Source of the DNA: Pseudomonas fontis
GTDB lineage: Bacteria; Pseudomonadota; Gammaproteobacteria; Pseudomonadales; Pseudomonadaceae
Reading direction: 5' to 3'
NCBI RefSeq assembly: GCF_028656955.1
Contig: NZ_JAMDGY010000016.1
Coordinates: 1 to 64,000 of the forward strand
Length of the DNA: 64,000 bases
The notes below the pieces were generated by a model. It had not been told where the DNA came from, did not search any database, and was given only the letters and a program-made list of their open reading frames with translations. The translations under genes and the position numbers were made by a program. This document shows positions 17,617 to 26,333 of this stretch, piece after piece (position 1 is the stretch's first letter; every line of letters begins with the position of its first letter).

Positions 17617-18075
17617 TCATTGCCGCTCAGGGGTTGGCGGCTCGATCACCGATGCCAGCACTAACCACGCCGGTGAAGATGGTCGGGAAGTTTCAACAGG
17701 GAAGTTTTCCGATTGCGGCCATTGACGTAGTTTCTGCAAGAGCTCAATCAACTGAGCGTACTGTGATTCAGTCAACGTGGTTCTGCCCCCCAACTCCTGT
17801 TCGTCTCGGTGCCGCTCACGCAGCCATAGGTAACGGCCTAGCTCTTCATCTCGCCATCTACGCGCCAATTGCGCCAGCACTTGCTGACTCAGTGGCAAGG
17901 GTTCCACCAGTGTAGGCAGGCCCTCCTCGTCATGTCCGCGCGCCTTGTTTGCAGGAGGGTTGGCAATGACTCGCTCATAGCGAGCCTCATCGATGATTTT
18001 CACATCAAGTGGCATTTCATCGTGAATGCCTTCGAGATAGCAGCACCCAGTAGATTTGCTGTAATAGCGTTTCAT
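17617..18075 (-). CDS. Tail-fibre assembly chaperone (Mu-type module)
   Basis: 152 aa. The C-terminal half carries the fibre-chaperone signature YLWLRERHRDE, TTLTESQY, a Leu-rich helix and SRPSSPAW, which is almost the same as in the chaperone of the P2-type module at 34992-35414. The N-terminal half differs. Such proteins help trimerise and attach the adjacent fibre. A strong ribosome site (AGGGGG) precedes the ATG. It lies 12 bases after the fibre gene. Confidence 0.82.
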   Translation of the reverse strand: MKRYYSKSTGCCYLEGIHDEMPLDVKIIDEARYERVIANPPANKARGHDEEGLPTLVEPLPLSQQVLAQLARRWRDEELGRYLWLRERHRDEQELGGRTTLTESQYAQLIELLQKLRQWPQSENFPVETSRPSSPAWLVLASVIEPPTPERQ

Positions 18076-18087
18076 GAAACCCCCTGA

Positions 18088-19002
18088 TCAGTGACCGATC
18101 GCAAACCAAGACGCGCCCACATTGGACGTGTTGGCAATTCTGAAGCCCGACGTGGTGACATCAAAAATCTCGGACCCTTCAAACAGGTCGGGTGCGCCAT
18201 TACCGTAGGCCGACGACAGCGCAGTGAAGACCGCATTCGGAAATGCGATAAGGAAAGGGGTCCAGGTACCTCCTGTAGCAGCATTCGCAACTCGCCCCCA
18301 TTGCAGGATCAGGCTTCCCATTGAGCGTGGTAGTACCAAGTACCCATTGATCGCCTTGCTGACATCCCCTCCACCGCGAATGGCCTGGGCAACCCGGAGG
18401 GGAGTCATCCAAGTAGATGAATCTACCCCCTCCTCTGCTTGTGCTTGAGTAGCCGGCGAAAGGTTCCCGTCGTGCCAGAGCTTGCGTGTAGGCGTCCACT
18501 TCCCAGGTGTTTCTGTCCCTCGTACATAAATTAACGGTTCAGTGTCGCCTTGCCGAAACCCGATTTGCCCGGAGTACCCTGCCACGACATAAGGAATGTT
18601 CACCAAACCTACATAATTGTTGAAGCTAGTATTTCCTTCGGACCAGGAATAGAAACCACCCGGTAAGCCAATAGAATCAATGTCCGAGGGCGCAATGGCG
18701 TTTGCCCCAAGACCATACTCTCCTTTCCTGATGGCATCGTTAATGCCATAGCCTTCCAGGGTCGTAGGCTTGTTTTTCAGACGCAAAAAGTCACACAGGG
18801 TGTTCAATGCCGTGATGAGTTGGTTGTCTTCTGACTCATCAGGTTGAATGCCAGCAGCCCGTAAGACATTAAGCAGTTCATCGGTCACCGCATTGCCCCA
18901 ACTCGCCGGAATCAACGACCCCGGCATCCCGGTCGCAGGGTTTTCATCGACAAACTTGCCGTTCACCAGCCCCACACTGGGGACACTTTTTGGATAATCC
19001 AC
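18088..19002 (-). CDS. Tail fibre / receptor-binding protein of the Mu-type tail
   Basis: 304 aa. The N-terminal part (PASWGNAVTDELLNVLRAAG) resembles baseplate-attachment regions of Mu/lambda-type fibres. A mid region holds a pyocin-knob-like stretch (GLVNIPYVVAGYSGQIGFR), and the end resembles a gp53-like C-terminal domain (GSLILQWGR, then IAFPNAVFTAL). It determines target specificity. The start is a GTG with AGAGGA seven bases upstream; no in-frame ATG is available. The local G+C is low (25 of 60 in the line starting at 18601), suggesting module exchange. Confidence 0.82.
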   Translation of the reverse strand: MDYPKSVPSVGLVNGKFVDENPATGMPGSLIPASWGNAVTDELLNVLRAAGIQPDESEDNQLITALNTLCDFLRLKNKPTTLEGYGINDAIRKGEYGLGANAIAPSDIDSIGLPGGFYSWSEGNTSFNNYVGLVNIPYVVAGYSGQIGFRQGDTEPLIYVRGTETPGKWTPTRKLWHDGNLSPATQAQAEEGVDSSTWMTPLRVAQAIRGGGDVSKAINGYLVLPRSMGSLILQWGRVANAATGGTWTPFLIAFPNAVFTALSSAYGNGAPDLFEGSEIFDVTTSGFRIANTSNVGASWFAIGH

Positions 19003-19013
19003 GTTTCATTCCT

Positions 19014-19613
19014 CTAGTCGTAATTGATCCGCACCCGCGTGTGTGCCGGTGCGCTACGGCGAATCAGGCACTCCAGGGCATTGCCCGGGTTCACGCCGAA
19101 ACGCTCCCCCCAGTAGCTCGCGCCCCAACGCCGACCCAGGCGCTGACGCCCGCCAGTGTTGAGCGTCCAGATGAACTGCACCTGCCAGGTACCGAAGTGA
19201 TCGCGACCGAATCGCGCCCGGCCAAAGCGTGGCGCCTGGTATTCGGTAACGCTGGGGTTGGGATAGCCCTGACCGCGCGCCAGCTCCAGGTAATAGGCAA
19301 TCTGCTGGCTGCCAACAGCCATCAGGCGCTGACGCACCGCCAGGCGCCGGTCCTCAAACGCCGCCTTGGGCCCGATGCAGGCATCCGGCAGCTGCATCAC
19401 CCGCTCCCAATCCGGCACCAGTTCACTGACTGTCAGTGGGTCCATCTCGTAAAGCAGGTCCTGTGCGCGTCCATCGATGCGCGCCAGTACCTCGGCTGCA
19501 CCCGCCAGCACCGACTCCAGTTCCGGCACCCGTTCCGGGTCCCAGGCCGGGCCACTGGGGAGCAAGACACGCAGTTGCTGGTGGTAGTCCGCGGCAGTCT
19601 TCAGGCCAGCCAT
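19014..19613 (-). CDS. Mu gp48-like (DUF2313, YmfQ) baseplate protein
   Basis: 199 aa. The DUF2313/gp48 family links baseplate and fibre in Mu-like tails. Recognisable parts are the start YHQQLRVLLPSGPAW, the middle LTVSELVPDWERVMQLPD and the C-terminal YQAPRFGRARFG then ECLIRRSAPAHT. The ATG at 19613 follows GGAGG and overlaps the end of the gp47-like gene by 13 bases, which indicates translational coupling. Confidence 0.88.
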   Translation of the reverse strand: MAGLKTAADYHQQLRVLLPSGPAWDPERVPELESVLAGAAEVLARIDGRAQDLLYEMDPLTVSELVPDWERVMQLPDACIGPKAAFEDRRLAVRQRLMAVGSQQIAYYLELARGQGYPNPSVTEYQAPRFGRARFGRDHFGTWQVQFIWTLNTGGRQRLGRRWGASYWGERFGVNPGNALECLIRRSAPAHTRVRINYD

Positions 19614-20641
19614 TGGCAACCTCCGTAGGTCAGCAACTGGTTGGCCGCAGCCGGCACATCGGTACTCGGGTAGTCCAGGCGGTGGTCCAGCTCGCCAGCG
19701 GCCCCGCTGATGGCTTCGTGGATATGGCTGAGCAGCAGGCTTTCGCCCAGCCCCGCCTCGCGGTTGTGCAGGTCGGCCAGCTGCGCCTCTACCGCCGCAC
19801 GCACGACACTGCTGTCGGGCGCCAGACGCAGCCGATAGACCACCGGCAAAGTCACCGGAGCCAGCACGAATACCTGCGCCGTCACTGGGCGCAGTGGCTC
19901 GATATAGGCGCTCACGGCCGCCAGTTGCCCGGCATCCGGCAAGGGGTTGGTATCCCCGTCACGCATGACGAAGACCCCGACCGTGCCCGGCCCCAGGTAA
20001 TTGCGCCGACACCAGGCGCGGGTGATGCCGGCGCACTCGAGTGCCCAGGTTTCGTAATCGTCTGCCGAGCCGCCGTGGGGGATCACCCGGTACGAGCGGA
20101 TCACCCGACTGCGCAATGATTCCAGGCTCTCGGCAGCCAAGCCGCCGCGCAGCCCCGGCGCCAGCACCGTGTAGGTGCCCATGACGCCCTGCACCGGCTG
20201 CACGGCAAACAGTTGCAGCCCGACTTCGGCATTGCCCAGTACACCGGCCTCAAGCGCCTCAAGCTGGACCTGGTTGATCCCGGCCTGGGTGGTTTTCGCC
20301 ACGCTGACCCGATAGCTACGGCCGTCGTCACTTTGCAGCAGTGTGTCGACATCCAGCACTGCGCCCGCTGCGGCGCTGAAGCTCACGCTGCCAGTGGCGC
20401 GTTGCGCCGCCTTGCGAGGTTGCTTGAGGCGCAACGCGGCGATGCGCTCCAAGGTCTGCTCGTCAGCGCTGTCGGGGAGGATCTGCTCGGCGATCCACTC
20501 CAGGTAGCCGTACAAGCCATAGGCCGCGCCACTCAAGGTGCGCGCCAGGACCTGTGCGTCGGAGCGGCGCAATGCCGCGCTGGCCAGATCGTTGCGGGTG
20601 CGCTCGATCAGCACCGGTAATGCAGGGGTTTCAAAGGGCAT
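19601..20641 (-). CDS. Mu gp47-like baseplate protein J
   Basis: 346 aa, Baseplate_J family, the wedge component of contractile tails. The N-terminus ALPVLIERTRNDLASA and the central ESLRSRVIRSYRVIPHGG then DYETWALECAGITRAWC are typical of Mu gp47/XkdT. It overlaps the gp46-like gene by 11 bases upstream and the gp48-like gene downstream. Confidence 0.92.
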   Translation of the reverse strand: MPFETPALPVLIERTRNDLASAALRRSDAQVLARTLSGAAYGLYGYLEWIAEQILPDSADEQTLERIAALRLKQPRKAAQRATGSVSFSAAAGAVLDVDTLLQSDDGRSYRVSVAKTTQAGINQVQLEALEAGVLGNAEVGLQLFAVQPVQGVMGTYTVLAPGLRGGLAAESLESLRSRVIRSYRVIPHGGSADDYETWALECAGITRAWCRRNYLGPGTVGVFVMRDGDTNPLPDAGQLAAVSAYIEPLRPVTAQVFVLAPVTLPVVYRLRLAPDSSVVRAAVEAQLADLHNREAGLGESLLLSHIHEAISGAAGELDHRLDYPSTDVPAAANQLLTYGGCQWLA

Positions 20642-21029
20642 AAGTCACCTGCCAACTTTCCTGTAGGTTGATGTCCAGGCGCTCGCCATCGTTGAGCACC
20701 AGCGTGGTCCGCAGGTTCAGGCGGTTGATCCCGGCCCGCTCACCGAGCACCTCGACAGCGCGGCAATGGCCGTCATCGATCAGCCACTGCAACGCTTCGC
20801 GGGCATAGAATTCGGCGTCGCGACGGGTCTGCTCGGTCAGCCGCACCCGTTGCAGCAGCCACAGCCGCGAACCGATGCGGTCATTGGCCACACCGGGGAA
20901 GCTGTCGCCCCACCAGCCATAGCGCTGCTCGTCATCCACCGGGTCGTCCGGCTCGGCGCGACGCCAGCTGAACAGGCTGATCAGCACTGCGCGGTTGAGG
21001 CTGGCGTGAAGGTCGTCATGTTCGATCAT
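20631..21029 (-). CDS. Mu gp46-like baseplate protein
   Basis: 132 aa, GP46 family of Mu-like baseplates, equivalent in place to gp25/W wedge proteins. Features are ALISLFSWRRAE-like spacing, RYGWWGDSFPG and RLTEQTRRDAEFYAREALQW. It overlaps its neighbours on both sides by a few bases. Confidence 0.9.
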   Translation of the reverse strand: MIEHDDLHASLNRAVLISLFSWRRAEPDDPVDDEQRYGWWGDSFPGVANDRIGSRLWLLQRVRLTEQTRRDAEFYAREALQWLIDDGHCRAVEVLGERAGINRLNLRTTLVLNDGERLDINLQESWQVTYAL

Positions 21030-21526
21030 GTCGGCACCCCGGTCTGGCCATTGCCACCCTGGACGCCGCCATGGACGTGTTGCACCTGGCTGATGCCGGC
21101 GGCGACCTGATCACCCTGCGAGACAATGCGCCCGCTCTGGTTGATCACCGGCGTCTCGATGTTCACTGCCGTGCTGGCCCGGATGTTCAAGGTGGCGGTT
21201 TCAATGTCGATGACACGTCCGCGCTTGAGGTGAACCTTGTCACCTTCGTCGGTGTACAGCGCCACCTCGCCCGGTGCCAGGGACTGCAAGCGGTAGCGCC
21301 GGTCACCAAGCACCAGCATCACCCCATGGGAGCGGTCGCCGCCGATGAAGCCGGCAATGCCTTCGGCGCCAGGCAAGGGGTGGCTGGTAAAGCCGTAGGC
21401 CTCGAAATGCTCCATGTCATCCTGGATCTCGCCCGCCAGCAGGCGCATTTGCAGGCGTTGCAAACTGCCTGCGGAGTTGGCGAGCACCAGGGTGCCGCGC
21501 GCCAGTATCCGCGTGAGTAGACTCAT
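21026..21526 (-). CDS. Mu gp45-like baseplate spike protein
   Basis: 166 aa. Phage baseplate assembly protein V/gp45 family, the trimeric spike at the tail tip. An OB-fold N-terminus is followed by a beta-helix-like part (LNIRASTAVNIETPVI) and a His/Gly-rich end (VQHVHGGVQGGNGQ), similar to the metal-binding apex of spikes. The start overlaps four bases with the gp46-like gene. Confidence 0.9.
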   Translation of the reverse strand: MSLLTRILARGTLVLANSAGSLQRLQMRLLAGEIQDDMEHFEAYGFTSHPLPGAEGIAGFIGGDRSHGVMLVLGDRRYRLQSLAPGEVALYTDEGDKVHLKRGRVIDIETATLNIRASTAVNIETPVINQSGRIVSQGDQVAAGISQVQHVHGGVQGGNGQTGVPT

Positions 21527-21553
21527 GAGGGATTACCTGTAGAGAAGGACCGA

Positions 21554-22606
21554 TCAGGCCTTGTTCCCAAGGCGCTGGGGGTCGGTCGGGTTGAGTTCGA
21601 ACTTGGCCGCTGGCGCGACTTCAAGCGTGCTCAGGGTGCCTTTGTCGTCCAGCGCATAGGTCACCTTGGCGATCAGCACCTGGCGGTCCAGGCCGATGAT
21701 CGGATCATGGACCCAGACCAACGTGTTGGGCCGCCACAGCTCACCATTGGACTGGCGCCAGCCCTGCACCACATAGGTCGCCTCCCAGGCCTGGGCTTCG
21801 CGGCTACGCCGCTCCCAGTCGATGCGCTGCTGAGCCACGTCGCGGTGCATCTGGTTGCCCTCGACCAGCACCAGCACCCGCTTGCGTACGGAGCGGTCAT
21901 GGCTGAGCGCCTCGACTTCGCAGGCATCTTTCGAGGCGTCCGCTTCACTGCGCTGGCGCTGGGTGATCAGGCGATACTCCGAGAAGCACTGCGTACTGTT
22001 GCGCTGGGCACTGGCCGACAACACATTGCGCCCCAACGCCAGCCCGTCGCAGGCTTCACCGCCGCTGCCCGGCCGGGTCAATACCAAGCGCCCCTGCGGG
22101 TCGTCACTGGAGTAGGCCAACTGCAAGGTGAGCAAGCGGTCGAGCGACTTGAATACCGTTTCGCCCGGCACGATGCTGTGCGTGGGGATCGGCTTCAACG
22201 CGCCCAGTTCGCTGACCACCTGCACGCCATACGGGGCCGCAAGGGCCTGGGCAATCTGCAACAGGGTTTGCTTGCACCACTGCCCCGGCTGGTTGATCGC
22301 CGAGCATTCCACCAGGTCGACGGTCAGCGACGAGCCCTGCACCGTCAACGTGGTCTTGGCGCTGTCATAGGCAATCGGCGTCGCCCAGACCCAGCCGGTC
22401 AGCACCAGGTCATTGCCGATGCGCACCTCGCAGCGGTCACCGGGGACGATGCGGATCGAACTGGCCCGGCCCGGCCACTGCCAGGTAATGCCCAGTTCGA
22501 AGGTACGTGCCTGCTGCTCGAAACCGGCAATGATCTTGATGCTTTTCCAGCCGGCATAGTCCAGGCCGCCCACCGTCAGGGTGACCACATTCTGCGGATC
22601 GGTCAT
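21554..22606 (-). CDS. Mu gp44-like (gpP) baseplate hub protein
   Basis: 350 aa. It matches the Mu gp44/gpP hub family that holds the spike and the tube end. The N-terminus LTVGGLDYAGWKSIKIIAG and the middle NQPGQWCKQTLLQIAQALAA followed by YGVQV are characteristic. It lies three bases after the gp43-like gene. Confidence 0.9.
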   Translation of the reverse strand: MTDPQNVVTLTVGGLDYAGWKSIKIIAGFEQQARTFELGITWQWPGRASSIRIVPGDRCEVRIGNDLVLTGWVWATPIAYDSAKTTLTVQGSSLTVDLVECSAINQPGQWCKQTLLQIAQALAAPYGVQVVSELGALKPIPTHSIVPGETVFKSLDRLLTLQLAYSSDDPQGRLVLTRPGSGGEACDGLALGRNVLSASAQRNSTQCFSEYRLITQRQRSEADASKDACEVEALSHDRSVRKRVLVLVEGNQMHRDVAQQRIDWERRSREAQAWEATYVVQGWRQSNGELWRPNTLVWVHDPIIGLDRQVLIAKVTYALDDKGTLSTLEVAPAAKFELNPTDPQRLGNKA

Positions 22607-22609
22607 GGC

Positions 22610-23911
22610 TTACTCCTGGGCAACCTGAAGGGGCACGGGCGGCACGAAACCAGGGTGCAGGATGCGGTTGCGCTGCACGATCTCGCCGGCACGGGTGGCG
22701 TCGGCAAAGCGCCGGTATGCCAATACCAGCGCCGGAAGAGGTTGCTCGGGGGTCACAGCGAGCAAGCGCACCCCCGACGCGGCCACGGCATTCAGATGCG
22801 CCACCAGATGCTGACGCAGCAGGCTCAGTGCCTGGTAGTGCTCGGCATCGGCCTTCAGCGAGGCTTGCCAGATCACTTCGTCGAGCAGGTCACGCAGCGC
22901 CAGTACGTCATCGGCCACGGGCACTTCATCGCGTTGCACCGGGCGTGCAGCCTGCTCGGTCAGCGATGGTGTTTCGCTCAGTACGCCAGGGCGACGCGTG
23001 GCCGGCATCTGCGCAATCAGCAAGGCCGCCTGCACCAGCAAGGCGTCCTGCAGCAGGTCGGCAACCGCCTGCGCGGTGCGGCTGGTGTCCTTGCCACTGG
23101 CAGGCACCTGACTGTCGATCTGGCCAGCTGCTTCGGCCTGTTGCGTGGCACTGCCCAGCACGCCACGGTAGCCCCGGCCTAGTGCCGCATTCAGCGCTTC
23201 AGCCGGGTCGCCCGAGCGTCGCGCCGTGGGGCTGGCAAACATCGCCAGCCCACCTTTTACCTCGCTGAAGTAACTGGAGAACAACGCCCCCAGCCCCCGT
23301 GGCGCATTGACCACCGACTGCACCAGCCCGGTGAGGTTGTTGAAGGTCGCCAGCAATGGCTTGAACTGCTGGTTGATCAGGTTGTACACCCCGGACAGGC
23401 GATTGCGCAGGCCGACCAGGTTGATCCGCGCCCGGTCCACCGTGGCCATCGCCGCGTTGTAGCGGGCCAGCGCCGAGTCCAGCAGCGACTGCGACGCTTG
23501 CGCCAGCTGTTGCCCGGTATTGGCGCGGGCCGTGGGGAATTTCAACGGCACATCAGGGTGGAATTTCAGCTCGAAGCTGGCCACCCCACCGCTGCTGCGC
23601 TCATGGGTCAGGGTGCATTCACCGACCTTGACCCGCATGCGTCCCAACCACGGGTGCAACAATTCACCCGCCCCTTTCGCCAGCGCCTCAAGCAAGCGGT
23701 CGCGCTGCTGGAAGCAGTCCGGGCCGACGATGAAGCCGGACAGCACATGGGTCTGGGCCTGACGGCCAAGGCTTTCAAAGTACGCTTCATCGCGCTGCGG
23801 ATACTCATGCAGTACGCCTTTGCGCCCCACCGGGACGTTGCTTTTGCTGACCCAGAATTTCACACCCGCAAAGCTTGCGGGCAACAGGCTCTTGTTCCAG
23901 TCGCGGGTCAT
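22610..23911 (-). CDS. Mu gp43-like (gpN) DNA-circularisation N-domain tail protein
   Basis: 433 aa. The N-terminal ~90 residues (LLPASFAGVKFWVSKSN, GRKGVLHEYPQRD) belong to the DNA_circ_N family, which in Mu-like tails is a hub or tape-measure-cap protein despite its name. The remainder is helical and variable. It overlaps four bases with the tape-measure gene. Confidence 0.88.
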   Translation of the reverse strand: MTRDWNKSLLPASFAGVKFWVSKSNVPVGRKGVLHEYPQRDEAYFESLGRQAQTHVLSGFIVGPDCFQQRDRLLEALAKGAGELLHPWLGRMRVKVGECTLTHERSSGGVASFELKFHPDVPLKFPTARANTGQQLAQASQSLLDSALARYNAAMATVDRARINLVGLRNRLSGVYNLINQQFKPLLATFNNLTGLVQSVVNAPRGLGALFSSYFSEVKGGLAMFASPTARRSGDPAEALNAALGRGYRGVLGSATQQAEAAGQIDSQVPASGKDTSRTAQAVADLLQDALLVQAALLIAQMPATRRPGVLSETPSLTEQAARPVQRDEVPVADDVLALRDLLDEVIWQASLKADAEHYQALSLLRQHLVAHLNAVAASGVRLLAVTPEQPLPALVLAYRRFADATRAGEIVQRNRILHPGFVPPVPLQVAQE

Positions 23912-25500
23912 GCCACACCTCCTTGCGACAGCGAGCGCACACCGACATTGGAGCGGATGCTCAGGCCCGGATGATTGCTTTGCGTGGCGACCACCGACAG
24001 GCCTGGCGGTGCATTTTCGAAACGCACCAGTACGCTGCCTTCCACCGATGCACGCTGGGCTTCTGCGGTTTGCTGAACCAGGCTGTGCGAGGCCGGGGTG
24101 GCCAGCGGGCTGGCCGTATCAAGTGTGTGTGCAGCCAAGGGTTCAGCAGGTTCACCGGCAGCGGCTGGCGCTGCCTGCTCCGGCTCTTCGGCGGGTTTGC
24201 CCCAATTGCTGGCCGTTTCGATCACGCCTTTTACAACGGCGCTGAAATCACCATTGAGCAACGCTCTGGCAGATTCAATGAACGGCGCCAGCTGCTCCCA
24301 CCAGGCCTGGAACCACCCCAGCACGCCGCCCCAGACTTTTTCCAGGGTCGGCAGCGGGTTGCTGTCGAAAAGCGTGGCACCCCAGCTGTCAAAGCGCGCC
24401 TTGGCAGCGTCCAGCATTTGCCAAAGGCTGTCGAACGCGCCGCTGATATCGTCCCAACCTAGGTTGAACGAGACCGATGACACACTGTCGACGACACCCT
24501 TGATGGCACCACCGAACTGCTCGCCCTTTTGCACGACGGCTGCGATGGCCCCGTCGAACACCTGGCCGGCACTTGCCCAGGCCTGATCGAGACTCGGCAG
24601 CGGCGACCAGCCCAGCTCCTCACGCAATTGCGCCCAGCCAGCCGCCAGCAGATCACCTGCCAGTGACGCCACCTTGCCGATGATTTCGGGGATCCTCTCC
24701 CAGTTGTTGATCAGCAACAGCAGCGGGTGCCAGGAGATGATTTCCTTGAGTTTCTCCCATCCCGCGCGGGCGCCGACCTGAATACTGTCCCAGAGCCCGC
24801 TGAACCACTCGCCCAGGCCGCTCCAGACCTCCCGTGTAGTGCTGGAAATCCACTCCCAGTTGGCCACGATGATCCCGGCAAACAGCGCAATCGCGCCCAC
24901 CAGCAAACCGATGGGTGTGGCATTGAGCGCGAGCATCGCCGTCGTTGCCGCGATGCGCATGACGGTGAAGGCCGCCGCAGCCGCTCCGGCCCCTTCAACC
25001 AGGCCCGGGTGCAACACGATCAGCTTTGCCAGCCCCTGTAGCAACGGTGTGACAGCCTGCGCCAGGGTATTGAACGCCGGCAACAGGGCCAGGCCGAACG
25101 CCAGTGTCACGCCCGCGATTGCGCCTTGTAGCTGTTCAAGGTTTTCCTTCGATTGCAGCACGCCAGCCTGCGGCAGCATCGCGGCAGCTTGCTCGCGCTT
25201 GAGGCCGGTGTGTTGCAGCGGATCGGCCTGCTGCGGCCCCAGTTCGAGGTCACGCATATGCTGCTCGAAAGCCAGCGCCGCCTTGATCCCGCTGACGAAA
25301 GGCGCCGCGAGCCCTTCGCCCTTGAGCAGGCTGCCAACCTCCAGATCGGCCAGCTTGCTTTTCTCCAGCACATCGGCGAACCCTTCGACTTTTGGCGCCT
25401 CGCCGACCACCTGGAGGATGTTCTGGCGCACCTGCACCAAGTTCATGGAAAGTCGGCTGGCGTCCAGCACCAGCGTATTCAGCTGTAGTTGCTCTGCCAT
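23908..25500 (-). CDS. Tape-measure protein of the Mu-type tail
   Basis: 530 aa. It sits directly downstream of the frameshifted chaperone gene, as tape measures do. Long helices and a central hydrophobic region (TPIGLLVGAIALFAGIIVA) are followed by several Trp-rich repeats (WSGLGEWFSGLWDS, VLGWFQAWWEQLAP). Tape measures fix tail length at about 0.15 nm per residue, so about 80 nm is expected. The ATG at 25500 overlaps the stop of the frameshift extension. Confidence 0.88.
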   Translation of the reverse strand: MAEQLQLNTLVLDASRLSMNLVQVRQNILQVVGEAPKVEGFADVLEKSKLADLEVGSLLKGEGLAAPFVSGIKAALAFEQHMRDLELGPQQADPLQHTGLKREQAAAMLPQAGVLQSKENLEQLQGAIAGVTLAFGLALLPAFNTLAQAVTPLLQGLAKLIVLHPGLVEGAGAAAAAFTVMRIAATTAMLALNATPIGLLVGAIALFAGIIVANWEWISSTTREVWSGLGEWFSGLWDSIQVGARAGWEKLKEIISWHPLLLLINNWERIPEIIGKVASLAGDLLAAGWAQLREELGWSPLPSLDQAWASAGQVFDGAIAAVVQKGEQFGGAIKGVVDSVSSVSFNLGWDDISGAFDSLWQMLDAAKARFDSWGATLFDSNPLPTLEKVWGGVLGWFQAWWEQLAPFIESARALLNGDFSAVVKGVIETASNWGKPAEEPEQAAPAAAGEPAEPLAAHTLDTASPLATPASHSLVQQTAEAQRASVEGSVLVRFENAPPGLSVVATQSNHPGLSIRSNVGVRSLSQGGVA

Positions 25501-25927
25501 CACTGCACCTGCTGCATCGCGTTGATTCGTTGCGCGTGCTCCAGCGACTCGCGGAGCACATCCAGGGGCCTGGCCAGCATCTGGTCGGGGTCAACCTTCC
25601 AGAACCAGGCCAGGTCATAGGCAACGGCGATCAGTTCGCCGAGGGTTGCGATGCCGCACTCATGAAAAAACCGGCAACCACCCAACTGGCGGTGTTCAGG
25701 TCCGACAGGTCCAGCTGGTTGACCGTGGACGGCGGCACGCCGGCGCACACCGCGATGTACTTGGCGGCCACGTCCATGTCCAGGCTGACCTCCTCACTCT
25801 TGTCGATGCGATACGGCAGCGCCTTGATCGCCCGCACTTCCTGCACCGTCGGGCGCCGCAGGTCGAGGTGCTGCAGGGTTTCGCCGTGGGCCTCGACCGG
25901 CACGTTGAGCTTGATCGACTGGGTCAT
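25500..25927 (-). CDS. Mu gp41-type chaperone, -1 frameshift long form (E-E')
   Basis: Predicted 142-aa product made when ribosomes slip back one base at GGTTTTTTC (25672-25664). The first ~86 residues are those of the short form. The downstream frame then reads HECGIATLGELIAVAYDLAW and FWKVDPDQMLARPLDVLRES, a GpE'-like helical region with no start of its own, open from the slip site to the tape-measure start. This frameshift architecture is conserved in dsDNA phage tail chaperones. Confidence 0.82.
25631..25927 (-). CDS. Mu gp41-type tail assembly chaperone, short form
   Basis: 98 aa, Phage_TAC family (Mu gp41/P2 gpE position). It helps load the tape measure and tube subunits during assembly and is usually absent from the finished tail. 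Features are LDLRRPTVQEVRAIKALPYR and a hydrophobic C-terminal helix with VVAGFFMSAA. It overlaps four bases with the tube gene. Residues FF are encoded by the slippery run used for the long form. Confidence 0.88.
   Translation of the reverse strand: MTQSIKLNVPVEAHGETLQHLDLRRPTVQEVRAIKALPYRIDKSEEVSLDMDVAAKYIAVCAGVPPSTVNQLDLSDLNTASWVVAGFFMSAASQPSAN
25664..25672 (-). other. Programmed -1 frameshift site
   Basis: On the coding strand GGTTTTTTC holds six T in codons GGT TTT TTC. A one-base slip back lets both tRNAs re-pair with TTT and joins the two overlapping frames of the chaperone gene. Confidence 0.8.
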
Positions 25928-26271
25928 TGCCAGGCTCCCTTGATGCCGTCGAACTCCAGGGCGATCTCGCCTTCGTCACCCTTGCTCACCGGCTCGCCCA
26001 CCAGGTAGGCGCCCGCCAGCACATAGACCTTGCCGTTGCTCAGCTCGCAGGTGATGGTCATGTCGGTGCCATTGACCAGTTGCTTGAGCGGGAAGTCCGG
26101 GGTGTGCAACGCGGTGACCTTCAGCGAAGGCTTGCGCTCCTCTTCCTTGAAGTAGCCCGGTACCAGCGTGGTTCGTTTGACTTCCATCAGCGCGGCTTCG
26201 CAGCCGCCCTTGATGGTCAGTTGAGCACCGTCGACCTTGACGTAGCAGGTGCCCGCAATTTTTTGCCCCAT
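25924..26271 (-). CDS. Tail tube protein of the Mu-type tail
   Basis: 115 aa, phage tail tube family of Mu gpM type. The start GQKIAGTCYVKVDGAQLTIK and the middle KVTALHTPDFPLKQLVNGTD are typical. It forms the inner tube that the sheath drives through the target envelope. AGGAG precedes the ATG. An intrinsic terminator separates it from the sheath gene upstream. Confidence 0.9.
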   Translation of the reverse strand: MGQKIAGTCYVKVDGAQLTIKGGCEAALMEVKRTTLVPGYFKEEERKPSLKVTALHTPDFPLKQLVNGTDMTITCELSNGKVYVLAGAYLVGEPVSKGDEGEIALEFDGIKGAWQ

Positions 26272-26284
26272 GGTTTATCTCCTG

Positions 26285-26311
26285 AAAAAACAAGCCCGCA
26301 CAGGGCGGGCT
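26285..26311 (-). terminator. Intrinsic terminator between Mu-type sheath and tube genes
   Basis: In minus orientation the stem AGCCCGC/GCGGGCT with a CCTGT loop is followed by TGTTTTTT. It lies 23 bases after the sheath stop and 14 bases before the tube start. Confidence 0.75.
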
Positions 26312-26333
26312 GGAAAGGGTGAAAGGTGCCGGC

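Noticed and set aside
21707..23182. 491-codon open frame opposite the Mu-type hub genes
   Set aside because: Antisense to well-supported gp43/gp44-like genes; no domain seen.
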